From the NCBI GenBank assembly GCA_002708265.1, contig PANA01000003.1:1-64000 (forward strand): a stretch of DNA of 64,000 nt, given 5' to 3'. Origin of the DNA: Legionellales bacterium. Its GTDB lineage: Bacteria; Pseudomonadota; Gammaproteobacteria; Berkiellales; Berkiellaceae. A program made the position numbers and the translations under genes. The notes under the pieces were generated by a model. The model had not been told where the DNA came from. It did not search any database and was given only the letters and a program-made list of their open reading frames with translations. Positions within the stretch are counted from its first letter, which is position 1. Every line of letters begins with the position of its first letter. Shown here piece by piece: positions 18,987 through 27,460 of the stretch.

Positions 18987-19995
18987 TAGCAGTTACCGAA
19001 ATTGAAGAAGGAATCGACTGGGCACAGGGAGATGCAACTTTTTTATGTCCTTCAGAAAGCAATCCTAGCTTTTCAAATAGTACAGTATCAGCATCCGTGG
19101 TCTTGTTGTTTACGGTTAATAACCGCTCACCATAGAAGATTGAGTTTGCGCCCGCGAAAAAACAAAGTGTCTGTTCTGCATCACTTAAAGATTCACGTCC
19201 GGCCGCTAATCGAATATAGGATTGTGGCATTGTGATTCTGGCAACGGCAATGGTTCTTAGAAACTCCATAAAGTCTAATGGGACCACATTACCGAGAGGG
19301 GTATTATCAATGGGAACAAGCCGGTTAATAGGAACACTGGGAGGGGGAGTTTCTCTTTTTGCTAGCTGGTGGATAAAGCTAACGCGATCCTCACGTGATT
19401 CACCTAGACCCATAATTCCGCCGCAACAAACTTTTATACCGGCGTTTTCGAGATGATCTAAAGTATTTAGGCGATCTTCATAAGTTCGAGTTGTGGCAAC
19501 TTGAGGATAGTATTCTTCTGAGGTATCTAGATTGTGATTATAGTAATCAAGCTGGGCTTCATTTTTAAGACGCTTGGCTTTTTCTTCATTTAACATGCCT
19601 GCGGACAAGCAGGTTTCTAACCCTAACGCATTGACTGACTTGACCATTTCAATTACTTGCGTTAGCTGACGATTTGTTGGGCTTTTCCAAGCGGCTGCCA
19701 TACAAAAGCGAGTGGCCCCTTTTTCTTTTGCAGCCTTAGCAGCAGCAATGACAGTATCATAGTCTGACAAGGGGGCTTTCTCTAAGTCTGTGTTGTGATG
19801 AACGCTCTGGGAGCAATAACCACAATCTTCCGGACAAGCTCCCGCTTTTATATTTTCAAGGGTACAGAGCTGCACTGTGTTCGCCTCAAAGTGTTGCAGA
19901 TGAACTGTTTGCGCTTGATATAAGAGCGTCATTAGTGGTGTATCGAATAAAGCAGCAACCTTCTCTTTCGTCCATGACAAGTTTTGTCCACTCAT
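18976..19995 (-). CDS. bioB: biotin synthase
   Basis: Radical SAM enzyme that inserts sulfur into dethiobiotin. The 339 residues contain the 4Fe-4S motif Cys54-x3-Cys58-x2-Cys61 in CPEDCGYCSQS, the YYNHNLDTS segment near 150 and RLAAGRES near 262, all characteristic of BioB. The ATG start has GAGGA upstream. No sequence resembling the E. coli BirA operator is seen in its promoter region; a 6+6 palindrome lies at 20029-20042. Operon bioB-bioC, divergent from the following unrecognised gene. Confidence 0.97.
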   Translation of the reverse strand: MSGQNLSWTKEKVAALFDTPLMTLLYQAQTVHLQHFEANTVQLCTLENIKAGACPEDCGYCSQSVHHNTDLEKAPLSDYDTVIAAAKAAKEKGATRFCMAAAWKSPTNRQLTQVIEMVKSVNALGLETCLSAGMLNEEKAKRLKNEAQLDYYNHNLDTSEEYYPQVATTRTYEDRLNTLDHLENAGIKVCCGGIMGLGESREDRVSFIHQLAKRETPPPSVPINRLVPIDNTPLGNVVPLDFMEFLRTIAVARITMPQSYIRLAAGRESLSDAEQTLCFFAGANSIFYGERLLTVNNKTTDADTVLFEKLGLLSEGHKKVASPCAQSIPSSISVTANVD

Positions 19996-20028
19996 GGTTT
20001 GTTCCTCAACATAAAGTGAGCACTTATT

Positions 20029-20042
20029 CTAATCGTGATTAG
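20029..20042. promoter_or_regulatory. palindrome upstream of bioB
   Basis: CTAATC-GT-GATTAG is a perfect 6+6 dyad, 34 bp upstream of the bioB start in the divergent intergenic region. It could be a regulator site; chance occurrence is possible. Confidence 0.3.
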
Positions 20043-20135
20043 TAATAGATGTATACCTGAGCAACTACACGGGAGGAAATATCTCAATTATCTTCTATTA
20101 TGAAGTAAGGTGCGCAACAAAAATGAGCCTCGCCT

Positions 20136-21455
20136 ATGTTTAGTCCTGCACAAGTACATCAGTTTCTTCTCAAAGACAGCGATCGAAGCAGCCCAGTCGT
20201 TATGATTGAAGGCTTTTTCTTTATCTTAACTGCGGAAGGGGCACGATGTTTCGAGAGCTTAAATCTTGACAGTCGCTCTTTTAAACCATTTGCTGCTGCC
20301 CAACAAATAGGAACATCCCCTCTCGAAAAGTTTGTTGATACGTTTTGCCCACTGTCTCAGCTTGATCCTGGGCAAGCCCAATGGCTAGCAGAATTTCCAA
20401 GTTTTAGAGCGCTCCGACAAGCCAGTTTATTAGGGGGCACGTTTTGGGATAGTCCAGAAGGGCAACACTTGTCGTTAGGATTAAGCAAACATGCAGGTCG
20501 TTTTGCCATAAAACGCCTCCATATAGAGCTCTTTCCACTAACCAGCGTGACTGCTGCACAGCTAGAAGGGCTTCGACAAAAACAATTGTTAGAAGCACTG
20601 GCAAAGCAGCAGATGGCAATTAAGCAGGCTGGTATTAAAGCAGGGTGTTGGCAGGCTATTCAAGATTACCCAACGTTAGATAGTCATCCACGTGCAGTTA
20701 TATCAGGAGAGGGAAAAAATCAAATTCAGCAACTGCACCATTTTGTGAAGAAAATAAGTCAAGCTGGTGAATGCTCATTCAATACGCTGGATGAATTATG
20801 TTGCGATTTGATGGCCTCAGGAGCGTTAGACGATACCGCGGCTGTTTCAATTGATGAGATACGAAATGAAATAATGCGGGCTGATAAAATGCCTTTAGGA
20901 AAGCTGCTACTACTAGGGGCTGCTTTAGATGAAAAAATGGCAAAAGCACTAGTCTACGAAATAGAAAAGTGGCGTACACAAGGGATAGCCGCACTATCAC
21001 TCGTTCGAATGAAGCGTCTTCCTATCAGTAAAGGCAAACTTGAAAAAGAAGCCATGGACAGCTATTTTTTACTCGAAAGTTATATGTCAACTTTAGAAAA
21101 TCAGTACGATCAATATCACTTGTTAAGTCCGCATATGGCGAAAAGTGCGATTGATATTCTTTTGGCATATTTAAAGCACACTAAAACAATGCAGTTTAAT
21201 GCCAAAGTAATGGAAAGAATGCCTAAGTTGATGCAAACACCGGTTGATAAAGGGGGATGGCTACTTCCCGAGCAAGCAGATAGCGTGCTAGCAGGGCTAA
21301 GAAGTGTTGTTGATCATCTATATCCTAATCATCGTCCTAAAGTTTCGTTGTCAAAACTACAAGACTTTCTAAAAGCACTTGAAAAAGCAGCTAATACAGA
21401 TGTTCCCCCACCTTTGCTGAGTGATATCATCATAGCTGAACATCCTACCACTTAA
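20136..21455 (+). CDS. unrecognised 439-residue protein
   Basis: I do not recognise a family. No signal peptide or membrane segments are apparent. The protein is largely helical, with a hydrophobic N-terminal patch (VVMIEGFFFILTAEG near residue 22-36), an Ala/Leu-rich central part and a C-terminal helical region with Lys-rich stretches. There is no obvious ribosome-binding site before the ATG, so the start is uncertain. It is divergent from bioB and 63 bp upstream of comF, so the two could be co-transcribed. Codon use resembles neighbouring core genes, supporting a real gene. Confidence 0.75.
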   Translation: MFSPAQVHQFLLKDSDRSSPVVMIEGFFFILTAEGARCFESLNLDSRSFKPFAAAQQIGTSPLEKFVDTFCPLSQLDPGQAQWLAEFPSFRALRQASLLGGTFWDSPEGQHLSLGLSKHAGRFAIKRLHIELFPLTSVTAAQLEGLRQKQLLEALAKQQMAIKQAGIKAGCWQAIQDYPTLDSHPRAVISGEGKNQIQQLHHFVKKISQAGECSFNTLDELCCDLMASGALDDTAAVSIDEIRNEIMRADKMPLGKLLLLGAALDEKMAKALVYEIEKWRTQGIAALSLVRMKRLPISKGKLEKEAMDSYFLLESYMSTLENQYDQYHLLSPHMAKSAIDILLAYLKHTKTMQFNAKVMERMPKLMQTPVDKGGWLLPEQADSVLAGLRSVVDHLYPNHRPKVSLSKLQDFLKALEKAANTDVPPPLLSDIIIAEHPTT

Positions 21456-21518
21456 GTTTGCACAACAAAAAATCCTCAGGCAAACTAGCCACGCTTAAAA
21501 CTATTTATTATAAATATT

Positions 21519-22199
21519 ATGATTCCAGCTGTATTCAACACAATCAAAGCGCAGTTTCAGCGTTGTATTATTTGTGAAAATAGTGGCCACCCAAAAGGCA
21601 TCTGTCATTCTTGCCGACGCTTGCTACCATATCGTCCAAAATCTTGCTCAAGATGTAACACGCCACTGGGCAATAAAACCCTCTGTGATTGTCACGCTTT
21701 AAGTTTTAATCATGATCATATAGCATCCGTCTTTTATTACGAGCCGCCCATTAGTAGCTGGATTCAGGATGTAAAATACCGGCACGATCTATTTAAGGCG
21801 CGTGTATTATCAAATCTTATTGAGCCATTTCTAAGAGTAGAAGGTGAGTGGGTTGTGCCAATTCCACTGCACCGAAAAAAAAGACAAAAGCGCGGATTTA
21901 ATCAAAATGAAGTATTTTTACATAGAGCTTTGGCCTCAAAGCGAAGGTTTCTCAAAAAGGGCTGGCTCGTTAGAGTAGAGGACTCTCCAGGTCAAATTGG
22001 TCAAACGCGAGCACAAAGACACCTCAATTCTAAAAAGGCATTTTTAGCTGCGTCTGAAGTGCGAGATCAACGGTTATTACTTTTTGATGATGTGTTTACA
22101 ACTGGAGCAACAATATCGGCAGCTGCTAACCAATGTAAAACCAATGGGGCAAAAAATGTTCGAGTTTTAACAATTGCGCATGGAAGTGCACAAGAGTAA
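21519..22199 (+). CDS. comF: ComF family phosphoribosyltransferase-like protein
   Basis: ComF is needed for natural transformation in several bacteria. The 226 residues start with Cys pairs C16/C19, C29/C32, C43/C46 and C55/C57 forming the N-terminal zinc finger, followed by VVPIPLHRKKRQKRGFNQN (~residues 112-130) and the PRPP-binding loop LLLFDDVFTTGAT (~188-200). With dprA at 4572 this gives two competence-related genes in the window. It converges with rsmJ, with adjacent stops. Confidence 0.93.
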   Translation: MIPAVFNTIKAQFQRCIICENSGHPKGICHSCRRLLPYRPKSCSRCNTPLGNKTLCDCHALSFNHDHIASVFYYEPPISSWIQDVKYRHDLFKARVLSNLIEPFLRVEGEWVVPIPLHRKKRQKRGFNQNEVFLHRALASKRRFLKKGWLVRVEDSPGQIGQTRAQRHLNSKKAFLAASEVRDQRLLLFDDVFTTGATISAAANQCKTNGAKNVRVLTIAHGSAQE

Positions 22200-22808
22200 T
22201 TAACGGTTCATGTTTTGAGGATAGTAGATATCAAAGCGTACACGATCACTCTTTATTTGATGGTGAGGAGGGAGCTCAAGCAAAAAAGGCGCATTTTTAG
22301 AGCGTTTGATAACAACTCTTTTAGGGTTAAATTTTAATCCAGATTCGAGTAACTGATCGGCATCAGCGTCTTCTCCAACGGTTTGGTGTAAAAAGGCGGC
22401 TTCCTTTTTAACGGCAGCGCTTTTTTCACGCTCAGGAAACATAGGGTCGCAGTAGACGGCCCAGATGGGTTCTGAAATACCAGATTGATAGTCTGCTGCG
22501 GTTCCAAAATATAGTTTAATACGCTGCGCTGCTTGGGAAAAATCAGGAGTCTCAGAGGCCTTCTCTAGGGCGAGTTGTAGCTGTTCAAAAATGATTGGAT
22601 TTCGCTCAAATGCCAGTACTTGACAACCCAGTGAAGCGAGAATAAACATGTCACGTCCAAGTCCCGCTGTACAGTCAATAACAGTTCCAGGCTCACTGCG
22701 ACTAATTTTTAAGGCTTTGACTAATTGCTCATTCCAACCACGATTTTGTCGTAAACGGTAACCAATAGCGCCTTGTGTAAAGTCAAATAATGGATTGAGA
22801 TCGGCCAT
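22200..22808 (-). CDS. rsmJ: 16S rRNA (guanine1516-N2)-methyltransferase RsmJ
   Basis: SAM-dependent methyltransferase acting on m2G1516 in the small ribosomal subunit. The features match RsmJ (YhiQ): VIDCTAGLGRDMFILASLG (~residue 43-61), AFERNPIIF (~66), VYCDPMFPEREKSAAVKKEA (~117-136) and a C-terminal KRVVIKRSKNAP. At 202 residues it is shorter at the N terminus than E. coli RsmJ (250), which lacks catalytic consequence since the core is intact. It begins 1 bp after the permease stop, within the leftward ftsE-ftsX-permease-rsmJ run. Confidence 0.93.
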   Translation of the reverse strand: MADLNPLFDFTQGAIGYRLRQNRGWNEQLVKALKISRSEPGTVIDCTAGLGRDMFILASLGCQVLAFERNPIIFEQLQLALEKASETPDFSQAAQRIKLYFGTAADYQSGISEPIWAVYCDPMFPEREKSAAVKKEAAFLHQTVGEDADADQLLESGLKFNPKRVVIKRSKNAPFLLELPPHHQIKSDRVRFDIYYPQNMNR

Positions 22809-22809
22809 T

Positions 22810-23997
22810 TTAAACCATCATATATATGCTAATGCCTGTGATACCTGCAAAGAAGGCGAGTACCAGTAGGAGCAAGGGTTTGCCTCCGCTGACCGTATAG
22901 TCAGTAGTGGTCCTCATTAAATATCGAGCTTGCCAAACCATCAGTGCAGGATATATGCCTAACAATATAGCGACAAACATCCCAGCGAAAGATAAAGCAA
23001 ATAAGAACCCTGCAGGATATAACAATACAAAAGTAAGAGGGGGAACAAAGGCAACTGCTGTAACGCCCAACCGAGATACAAGCGTATTTGCCTTGATGCC
23101 AAAGCCATCTGCCAGGAAGTCAAAAAGACTTAAGGTAACCCCGATAAAAGAGGTGATAATAACAAAGATTGTAAAAGCACTTGCTAAGGAGGCAATAATC
23201 GGGTTCTTTCCAAGGTGCTGCAAGGCGGAAGCAAGTGCTGCCGTTGTATTCGGATCAACTGCGACGGCAGTAAGCTGCTCCGTGTTGAGAAGCCCTAACA
23301 CCCAAACTTCCCATAAAAGATATGTAACCAAGGGAATAAGCGCCCCTTTGATGATGATCCCTCGTAGAGTTTTATTACATTCAATGTAAACCGTTAACGT
23401 TGGAATAACGATATGGTATCCGAAAGTTGTAATAAGTGTAGGGAACATGACCCATTGCCAGTGCGTCTCGTGAGCAGTTAATGTCTCGAATGAAAAAGCA
23501 TTTCCTGTAGAAAATAGCAATAATACAAAAGTGACACCTAGACCCAGCATCAATACTCGATTGGTCCAGTCTGCAATGGTGTGTCCTGCGAAAACAATCA
23601 AGGCAATAATAGCCACTAAAAATACAGCACTCTGATTTATATTGAGAGTTAGCCCTAAAAGATCATATGCCTGCGCAATAACCCATCCAGAAGCACCGTT
23701 TAAATAGGCTGCGGTTAAGGAGTAAAGAAGCATCAAGTAAGTAATCCAAGCAATCACTTTACCAGGGGTGCCCAGAGAGGCTTGAGCCATAGGGATAAGG
23801 TTATGGCCAGGTGCAATCCGAAGATTAGCCTCTAACATGAGGAGTGCTGAAGCGGTCATAAAGACCCAACAAATCAAAAAAGCTAAAACACTGTACCCTA
23901 TACCGAGTTGTGCGGTAGTGATTGGAAGGGCCAGAGTACCTGCGCCAATGCAAGTCCCCGCAATTAACAAGATCCCTCCAGTGGCATGTTTTACCAT
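22810..23997 (-). CDS. aromatic amino acid permease, HAAAP family (TyrP/Mtr-like)
   Basis: Inner-membrane proton symporter with about eleven hydrophobic segments over 395 residues. The opening GGILLIAGTCIGAGTLALPI is the family signature (GTxIGAGxLxLP). MAQASLGTPGKVIAW and IIKGALIPLVTYLLWE are also typical. The specific substrate (Tyr, Trp or Phe) cannot be told. The start overlaps the ftsX stop by 7 bp, tying it to the ftsEX operon, where rpoH is found in E. coli. Confidence 0.9.
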   Translation of the reverse strand: MVKHATGGILLIAGTCIGAGTLALPITTAQLGIGYSVLAFLICWVFMTASALLMLEANLRIAPGHNLIPMAQASLGTPGKVIAWITYLMLLYSLTAAYLNGASGWVIAQAYDLLGLTLNINQSAVFLVAIIALIVFAGHTIADWTNRVLMLGLGVTFVLLLFSTGNAFSFETLTAHETHWQWVMFPTLITTFGYHIVIPTLTVYIECNKTLRGIIIKGALIPLVTYLLWEVWVLGLLNTEQLTAVAVDPNTTAALASALQHLGKNPIIASLASAFTIFVIITSFIGVTLSLFDFLADGFGIKANTLVSRLGVTAVAFVPPLTFVLLYPAGFLFALSFAGMFVAILLGIYPALMVWQARYLMRTTTDYTVSGGKPLLLLVLAFFAGITGISIYMMV

Positions 23998-24884
23998 GTG
24001 ATGTCCCCTCTAAAGTAGGTGCGATATTTTATAAAGGTCATAGCTGTTCCTAAAGCGAGCATGCCAAATGCCAAGACAAAAATACCAATCCATTGGGACA
24101 GTTGTAAAAAGTGTCCCGGTAAAGTGATGTCGACTAATGTCGTCACATTATTGACGATGGGGCAAATCCCCCAAAACGCCAAGTAGGAAAGCAGTGTAGC
24201 AATGAGATAGCCAATGATCGCTGTTGGCGCGAGTTGCGTGAGATAGGAGCGAAATACGCTCAGCCCCGTGGCCCCCATCAAGGCCTGAAGAAAAATCTCA
24301 TCTTTCTGACTATCAACTATCAAACCTATCCTATTTAAGGCATGTAAAACAAGCCCCAAGCAACAGACTAAGAAGAAAAACTTAAAAAGAACCTGCAGTT
24401 GGCTGCTAAACAAAGAGTACTCCGAAAGCCACTGGCCTGTTTGGGTCACTTGAGCAACAGTTGGCCAGGCAGTGATTTCAAAGGTTAGCTCGGTAAGCTG
24501 AGCTTTTGTAATTGTACTGCTGGGCGTGATTAGTAAGTTCGAGGGCAGGGGGTTTTCAGGAAGGTATGACAAAATATCACCCAAGTTTAGAGCTGCCTCC
24601 AAATCATTTAGTGCTTGTTGCTTTGATTGATAGGCCACCTGTAAAACTTGAGTGTTTTGATTAAGCTCAAAAATCAGCTCATCCACGGCTTGTTTATTCG
24701 TCTGGGGATGAAAAAGAACCAGTAGTCCCGCTTGTGGTGGATTAAGGCTGCTGGTTTGGTTAAAGTTCCAATACAGCGTGGTGAATAATAGTAGCAATGC
24801 GCACCAAAAAGAAATGCTTACGATAGAAATTAGGGAAGAAAATTTAACAAGTTTTGTGAAAAAATTAGTTTTTAGTTTGATCAT
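23991..24884 (-). CDS. ftsX: cell division protein FtsX
   Basis: Membrane subunit of FtsEX, which controls septal peptidoglycan hydrolases from the inner membrane. The 297-residue protein has the expected layout: a short cytoplasmic start, membrane segment 1 at ~18-38, a periplasmic loop of ~130 residues with LPENPLPSNLLI, then three C-terminal membrane segments from ~165 (FFLVCCLGLVLHALNRIGLIV), ~215 and ~265. It lies 14 bp after ftsE. Its partner ATPase here appears catalytically dead, which makes the state of this complex unusual. Confidence 0.93.
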   Translation of the reverse strand: MIKLKTNFFTKLVKFSSLISIVSISFWCALLLLFTTLYWNFNQTSSLNPPQAGLLVLFHPQTNKQAVDELIFELNQNTQVLQVAYQSKQQALNDLEAALNLGDILSYLPENPLPSNLLITPSSTITKAQLTELTFEITAWPTVAQVTQTGQWLSEYSLFSSQLQVLFKFFFLVCCLGLVLHALNRIGLIVDSQKDEIFLQALMGATGLSVFRSYLTQLAPTAIIGYLIATLLSYLAFWGICPIVNNVTTLVDITLPGHFLQLSQWIGIFVLAFGMLALGTAMTFIKYRTYFRGDITW

Positions 24885-24898
24885 ATTTATTATTATTT

Positions 24899-25567
24899 TT
24901 AGGATTCGAAAGAATAAAGATTTTTCATTTGTCCTTTTTCAAGTACTAATACACGGTCAGCATCAGAGGCTTTGCCGCTTGCATGATTAGTAGAAACCAA
25001 TACTAATATTCCTGAGACACATAGTATTCTAAGTCGTTCAAAGAAAAGATGTTCCTCTTGCTGTGACATAAAAGAGGTTGGATTGTCAGCAAGTATCATT
25101 TTTGGGCTATGAATAATACTGCGTGCGAGACACACCAACTGTTGTTCATTCAAGGATAACTGCGATGGGAAAAGCGCTTTTTTATTAGACATTCCCACAA
25201 ATTCTAATACAGAACGTAGGCGTGATGTATCAGAGCGGTATTGATTTGCTGCTACTGTCAGGCTAAGAAGAATATTTTGTTCAACGGTTAGGTGATCAAT
25301 TAAGCGAGGGCGAGAAAAAAGCCACCCGATCTGACGACGAAATAATCGACGCGCCTTTGTATTAAAAGTCGTTATTTCTTTATCTTCAAAAGTGATTGAA
25401 CCAGCATCAGGTGTTTGTAAACCACCGATGCATTGCAATAGAAGAGCAGAGTCGTCACTAGAATGTCCGGTAACAAACATTAGTTCACCATAAAAAGTCT
25501 TAAAACTAACGTTTTTTAGGGTGGTTGTTGGTTTATTGCTTATTGAAACGTCGTTACAGCTTAACAA
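24899..25567 (-). CDS. ftsE: FtsE-like ABC protein with degenerate ATPase motifs
   Basis: Length (222), position upstream of ftsX and overall sequence identify FtsE, but every catalytic motif has changed. Walker A is GHSSDDSA at 34-41 instead of GHSGAGKS, losing the Lys; the Q-loop Gln is Ser85; the signature LSGGE is LSLNE at 137-141; the catalytic Glu after Walker B is Asn162 (LADNPTS); the switch His is Asn194 (STNHA). The flanking framework, for example RRQIGWLF and EQQLVCLARSII, is well preserved and there is no frameshift, so the protein is still made and selected. TTG start with AGGAAG 5 bp upstream. It may act as a structural scaffold without ATP hydrolysis. Confidence 0.88.
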   Translation of the reverse strand: MLSCNDVSISNKPTTTLKNVSFKTFYGELMFVTGHSSDDSALLLQCIGGLQTPDAGSITFEDKEITTFNTKARRLFRRQIGWLFSRPRLIDHLTVEQNILLSLTVAANQYRSDTSRLRSVLEFVGMSNKKALFPSQLSLNEQQLVCLARSIIHSPKMILADNPTSFMSQQEEHLFFERLRILCVSGILVLVSTNHASGKASDADRVLVLEKGQMKNLYSFES

Positions 25568-25657
25568 TGTCGCTTCCTGGTAGGGTAACTATAATTCGGC
25601 GCAAGTTTAGCATAAGATGATGGTGGGGAATCACATTACATGTATGTTACCCTGAAA

Positions 25658-25686
25658 TTGACAAGTTTTTTGCTTGCGCGTACGAT
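25658..25686 (+). promoter_or_regulatory. sigma-70 promoter of the double-glycine peptide unit
   Basis: Perfect -35 TTGACA (25658-25663), exactly 17-bp spacer, -10 TACGAT (25681-25686), 48 bp upstream of the first peptide start. It is one of the best promoter matches in the window and indicates strong constitutive transcription. Confidence 0.75.
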
Positions 25687-25734
25687 GCAAGCCGATTTAT
25701 TAACTTTGCACATAAAAAGATAAAAGGTGGAACA

Positions 25735-25983
25735 ATGAGAAACTTGAGCAAAATGGAAGTCGCCAGCGTTTCTGGTGGGAATGTTGAACTGTCAAAGGAC
25801 GATTGGCGCCTGATCAGTGGAGTTGGAATAGGTTTAACTGGTGGTGCGTTTTTAACCACTGCAGCTTTAAACTTGTTTATGGACAACTTTAGTATTTCTC
25901 CGATAGCGTACGCTGTAGAACTTGCTTTACTAGGCGCTTCTTTAGCCGTTCACTTCACAGTTGTTGAAGAGCTCGAAGCTTAA
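25735..25983 (+). CDS. double-glycine leader peptide, bacteriocin-like (peptide 1)
   Basis: An 82-residue peptide. Residues 1-15, MRNLSKMEVASVSGG, match the colicin V-type leader (MRxLxxxExxxVSGG) that C39 peptidase ABC exporters cleave after GG. The mature 67 residues contain glycine-spaced hydrophobic helices (GVGIGLTGGAF; LALLGASLAVH) and the segment ISPIAYAVE. It aligns without gaps over at least 30 residues with peptide 2 downstream. AAAAGGTGG lies 4 bp before the ATG. This suggests a secreted antibacterial or signalling peptide. No C39 exporter or immunity gene is in the window, so function is inferred from leader and composition only. Confidence 0.8.
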   Translation: MRNLSKMEVASVSGGNVELSKDDWRLISGVGIGLTGGAFLTTAALNLFMDNFSISPIAYAVELALLGASLAVHFTVVEELEA

Positions 25984-25997
25984 CAGTTTGCTAAATG

Positions 25998-26015
25998 GGG
26001 GGATGGATATCCCCC
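25998..26015 (+). other. stable hairpin between the two peptide genes
   Basis: GGGGGAT and ATCCCCC form a perfect 7-bp stem with a GGAT tetraloop, 15 bp after the stop of peptide 1 and 27 bp before the start of peptide 2. There is no T tract, so it should not terminate; it may stabilise or process the transcript. Confidence 0.5.
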
Positions 26016-26042
26016 GCCAATGATATTCAGGAGTTTAAGAAT

Positions 26043-26297
26043 ATGCGCGATTTATCAACTTTAGAGCTTAAAGCAATCTCTGGTGGTAACAAAAGTGATG
26101 AGTACCTTGCAACAGGTGTTGTAATGGGTGCTGCTGGTGGAATCCTGCTAATGACAGGGGTCATTGATGCTCTTGCTGGTGGTGGTAAAATCAGTCCGTG
26201 GGTATACGGTGTTGAAGCATTGATGGTGGTTGGTGCAGCTGGTGCTCATGTTTGGTCACGTTACAATCATGACGAGCTTGGCTTCGAAGTCAACTAG
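26043..26297 (+). CDS. double-glycine leader peptide, bacteriocin-like (peptide 2)
   Basis: From the ATG at 26043 the peptide has 84 residues. Its leader MRDLSTLELKAISGG (1-15) is again of colicin V type. The mature 69 residues start with an acidic NKSDEY, then GVVMGAAGGILLMTG and KISPWVYGVE, spaced exactly as in peptide 1, then a His/Tyr-containing tail. The frame is open 16 codons further upstream, but AGGAG sits 9 bp before the ATG and the leader begins there. A strong terminator follows directly. The pair may form a two-component bacteriocin; this is inference. Confidence 0.8.
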   Translation: MRDLSTLELKAISGGNKSDEYLATGVVMGAAGGILLMTGVIDALAGGGKISPWVYGVEALMVVGAAGAHVWSRYNHDELGFEVN

Positions 26298-26303
26298 TTA
26301 TTC

Positions 26304-26330
26304 AAAAGGGAGCTGACGCTCCCTTTTTTT
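26304..26330 (+). terminator. intrinsic terminator of the peptide unit
   Basis: AAAAGGGAGC - TGAC - GCTCCCTTTT: a 10-bp perfect stem, tetraloop and run of seven T's. It lies 6 bp after peptide 2 and reaches the stop codon of convergent ftsY; the A run on the other arm means it could serve ftsY too. Confidence 0.9.
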
Positions 26331-27369
26331 ATTCCTCAGTATTTTCAAACAAAGCATCGACAAATTCTTGAGCGCAAAACGGTCTCAGATCTGATACTTG
26401 TTCCCCAACGCCTATGTACCGAATGGGTACTTGGCACTGTTGAGCGATTGAAAAAATAACCCCACCCTTAGCTGTTCCATCTAGCTTCGTTAATGTGATT
26501 CCGGTTAAGCCGATTTCCTTTTGAAAAGTTTGGGCTTGAGCAAGTGCATTTTGACCCGTGCCGGCATCTAGTACCAGCATTACTTCATGCGGGGCCTGAG
26601 GATCAATTTTGGCGAGTACTCGCTTGATCTTTTTTAGTTCCTGCATCAAGTCATCACGTGTATGCAGCCGGCCTGCCGTATCTGCAATCAATACATCTAC
26701 ATTTTTTGCTTGAGCAGATTGTAAGGCATCAAACACAACTGATGCACTGTCAGCACCAATTGGTTGGCTGATAACAGGGGCATCAACTCTTTCTCCCCAT
26801 TGCTGGAGCTGCTCAACTGCAGCGGCTCTAAAAGTATCGCCAGCGGCGAGCATTACTTTTTTTCCTTGCGCTTTAAAGTGATGCGCCAGTTTCCCGATGG
26901 TGGTTGTTTTACCATTCCCATTGGCACCAATCATCAAAATAACAGAGGGGGAGCCTTCTAGTATCAAAGGAACATTCTGAGGGCTTAATATCTCACTAAG
27001 CACAGACTTTAGACTTTCTAATAGCGCGCTTGGCTCAGAGAGGTTTTCTGACTTTGCTTTTTCTTTTAGTGCATTCAGAATGAACTCGGTGGTTTCTACC
27101 CCAACGTCACTCATCAGTAATTGACGCTCAATATCATCAAATAATTGATCATCAATCTTCAGCCGACCTTGAAATAATTTAACAAGAGATGATGAAAATT
27201 GTTGTCGAGTCTTACTTAAGCCACTTTTTAGCCGAGCAAACCAACTTTTAGACTCCGTTGGGGCTTCGGGTGGGGTCTCAGCGAGAGGACTATCCTCTGT
27301 CGCTGCGGGTGGTGGCTCAGTTGTCTTCTCAACTGGCGGCTCTGAGCGACCAAATATCTTTTTGAACAT
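26329..27369 (-). CDS. ftsY: signal recognition particle receptor FtsY
   Basis: SRP-receptor GTPase at the inner membrane, needed to insert membrane proteins. The 346 residues start with a short acidic/proline-rich A domain (residues 1-45), then the N domain helices, and the G domain with P loop GANGNGKTTTIGKLA (~152-166), AAGDTFRAAAVEQL (~180), DTAGRLHT (~236) and TKLDGTAKGG (~297). The A domain is much shorter than in E. coli (497 residues total), as in many other species. In most gammaproteobacteria ftsY directly precedes ftsE; here the peptide unit separates them. Confidence 0.97.
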   Translation of the reverse strand: MFKKIFGRSEPPVEKTTEPPPAATEDSPLAETPPEAPTESKSWFARLKSGLSKTRQQFSSSLVKLFQGRLKIDDQLFDDIERQLLMSDVGVETTEFILNALKEKAKSENLSEPSALLESLKSVLSEILSPQNVPLILEGSPSVILMIGANGNGKTTTIGKLAHHFKAQGKKVMLAAGDTFRAAAVEQLQQWGERVDAPVISQPIGADSASVVFDALQSAQAKNVDVLIADTAGRLHTRDDLMQELKKIKRVLAKIDPQAPHEVMLVLDAGTGQNALAQAQTFQKEIGLTGITLTKLDGTAKGGVIFSIAQQCQVPIRYIGVGEQVSDLRPFCAQEFVDALFENTEE

Positions 27370-27460
27370 ATGCGTTCACCTTAAAAATTCAGTATCCTAT
27401 CAAGCATTGGGACACCATATTAATAGAAAGTAGACAAACTGACAAGTCTAAGGAAATTGT

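Noticed and set aside
22907-23389. Plus-strand ORF of 160 codons opposite the aromatic amino acid permease
   Set aside because: Antisense shadow of a hydrophobic gene; composition is Lys/Thr/Ala without family features.
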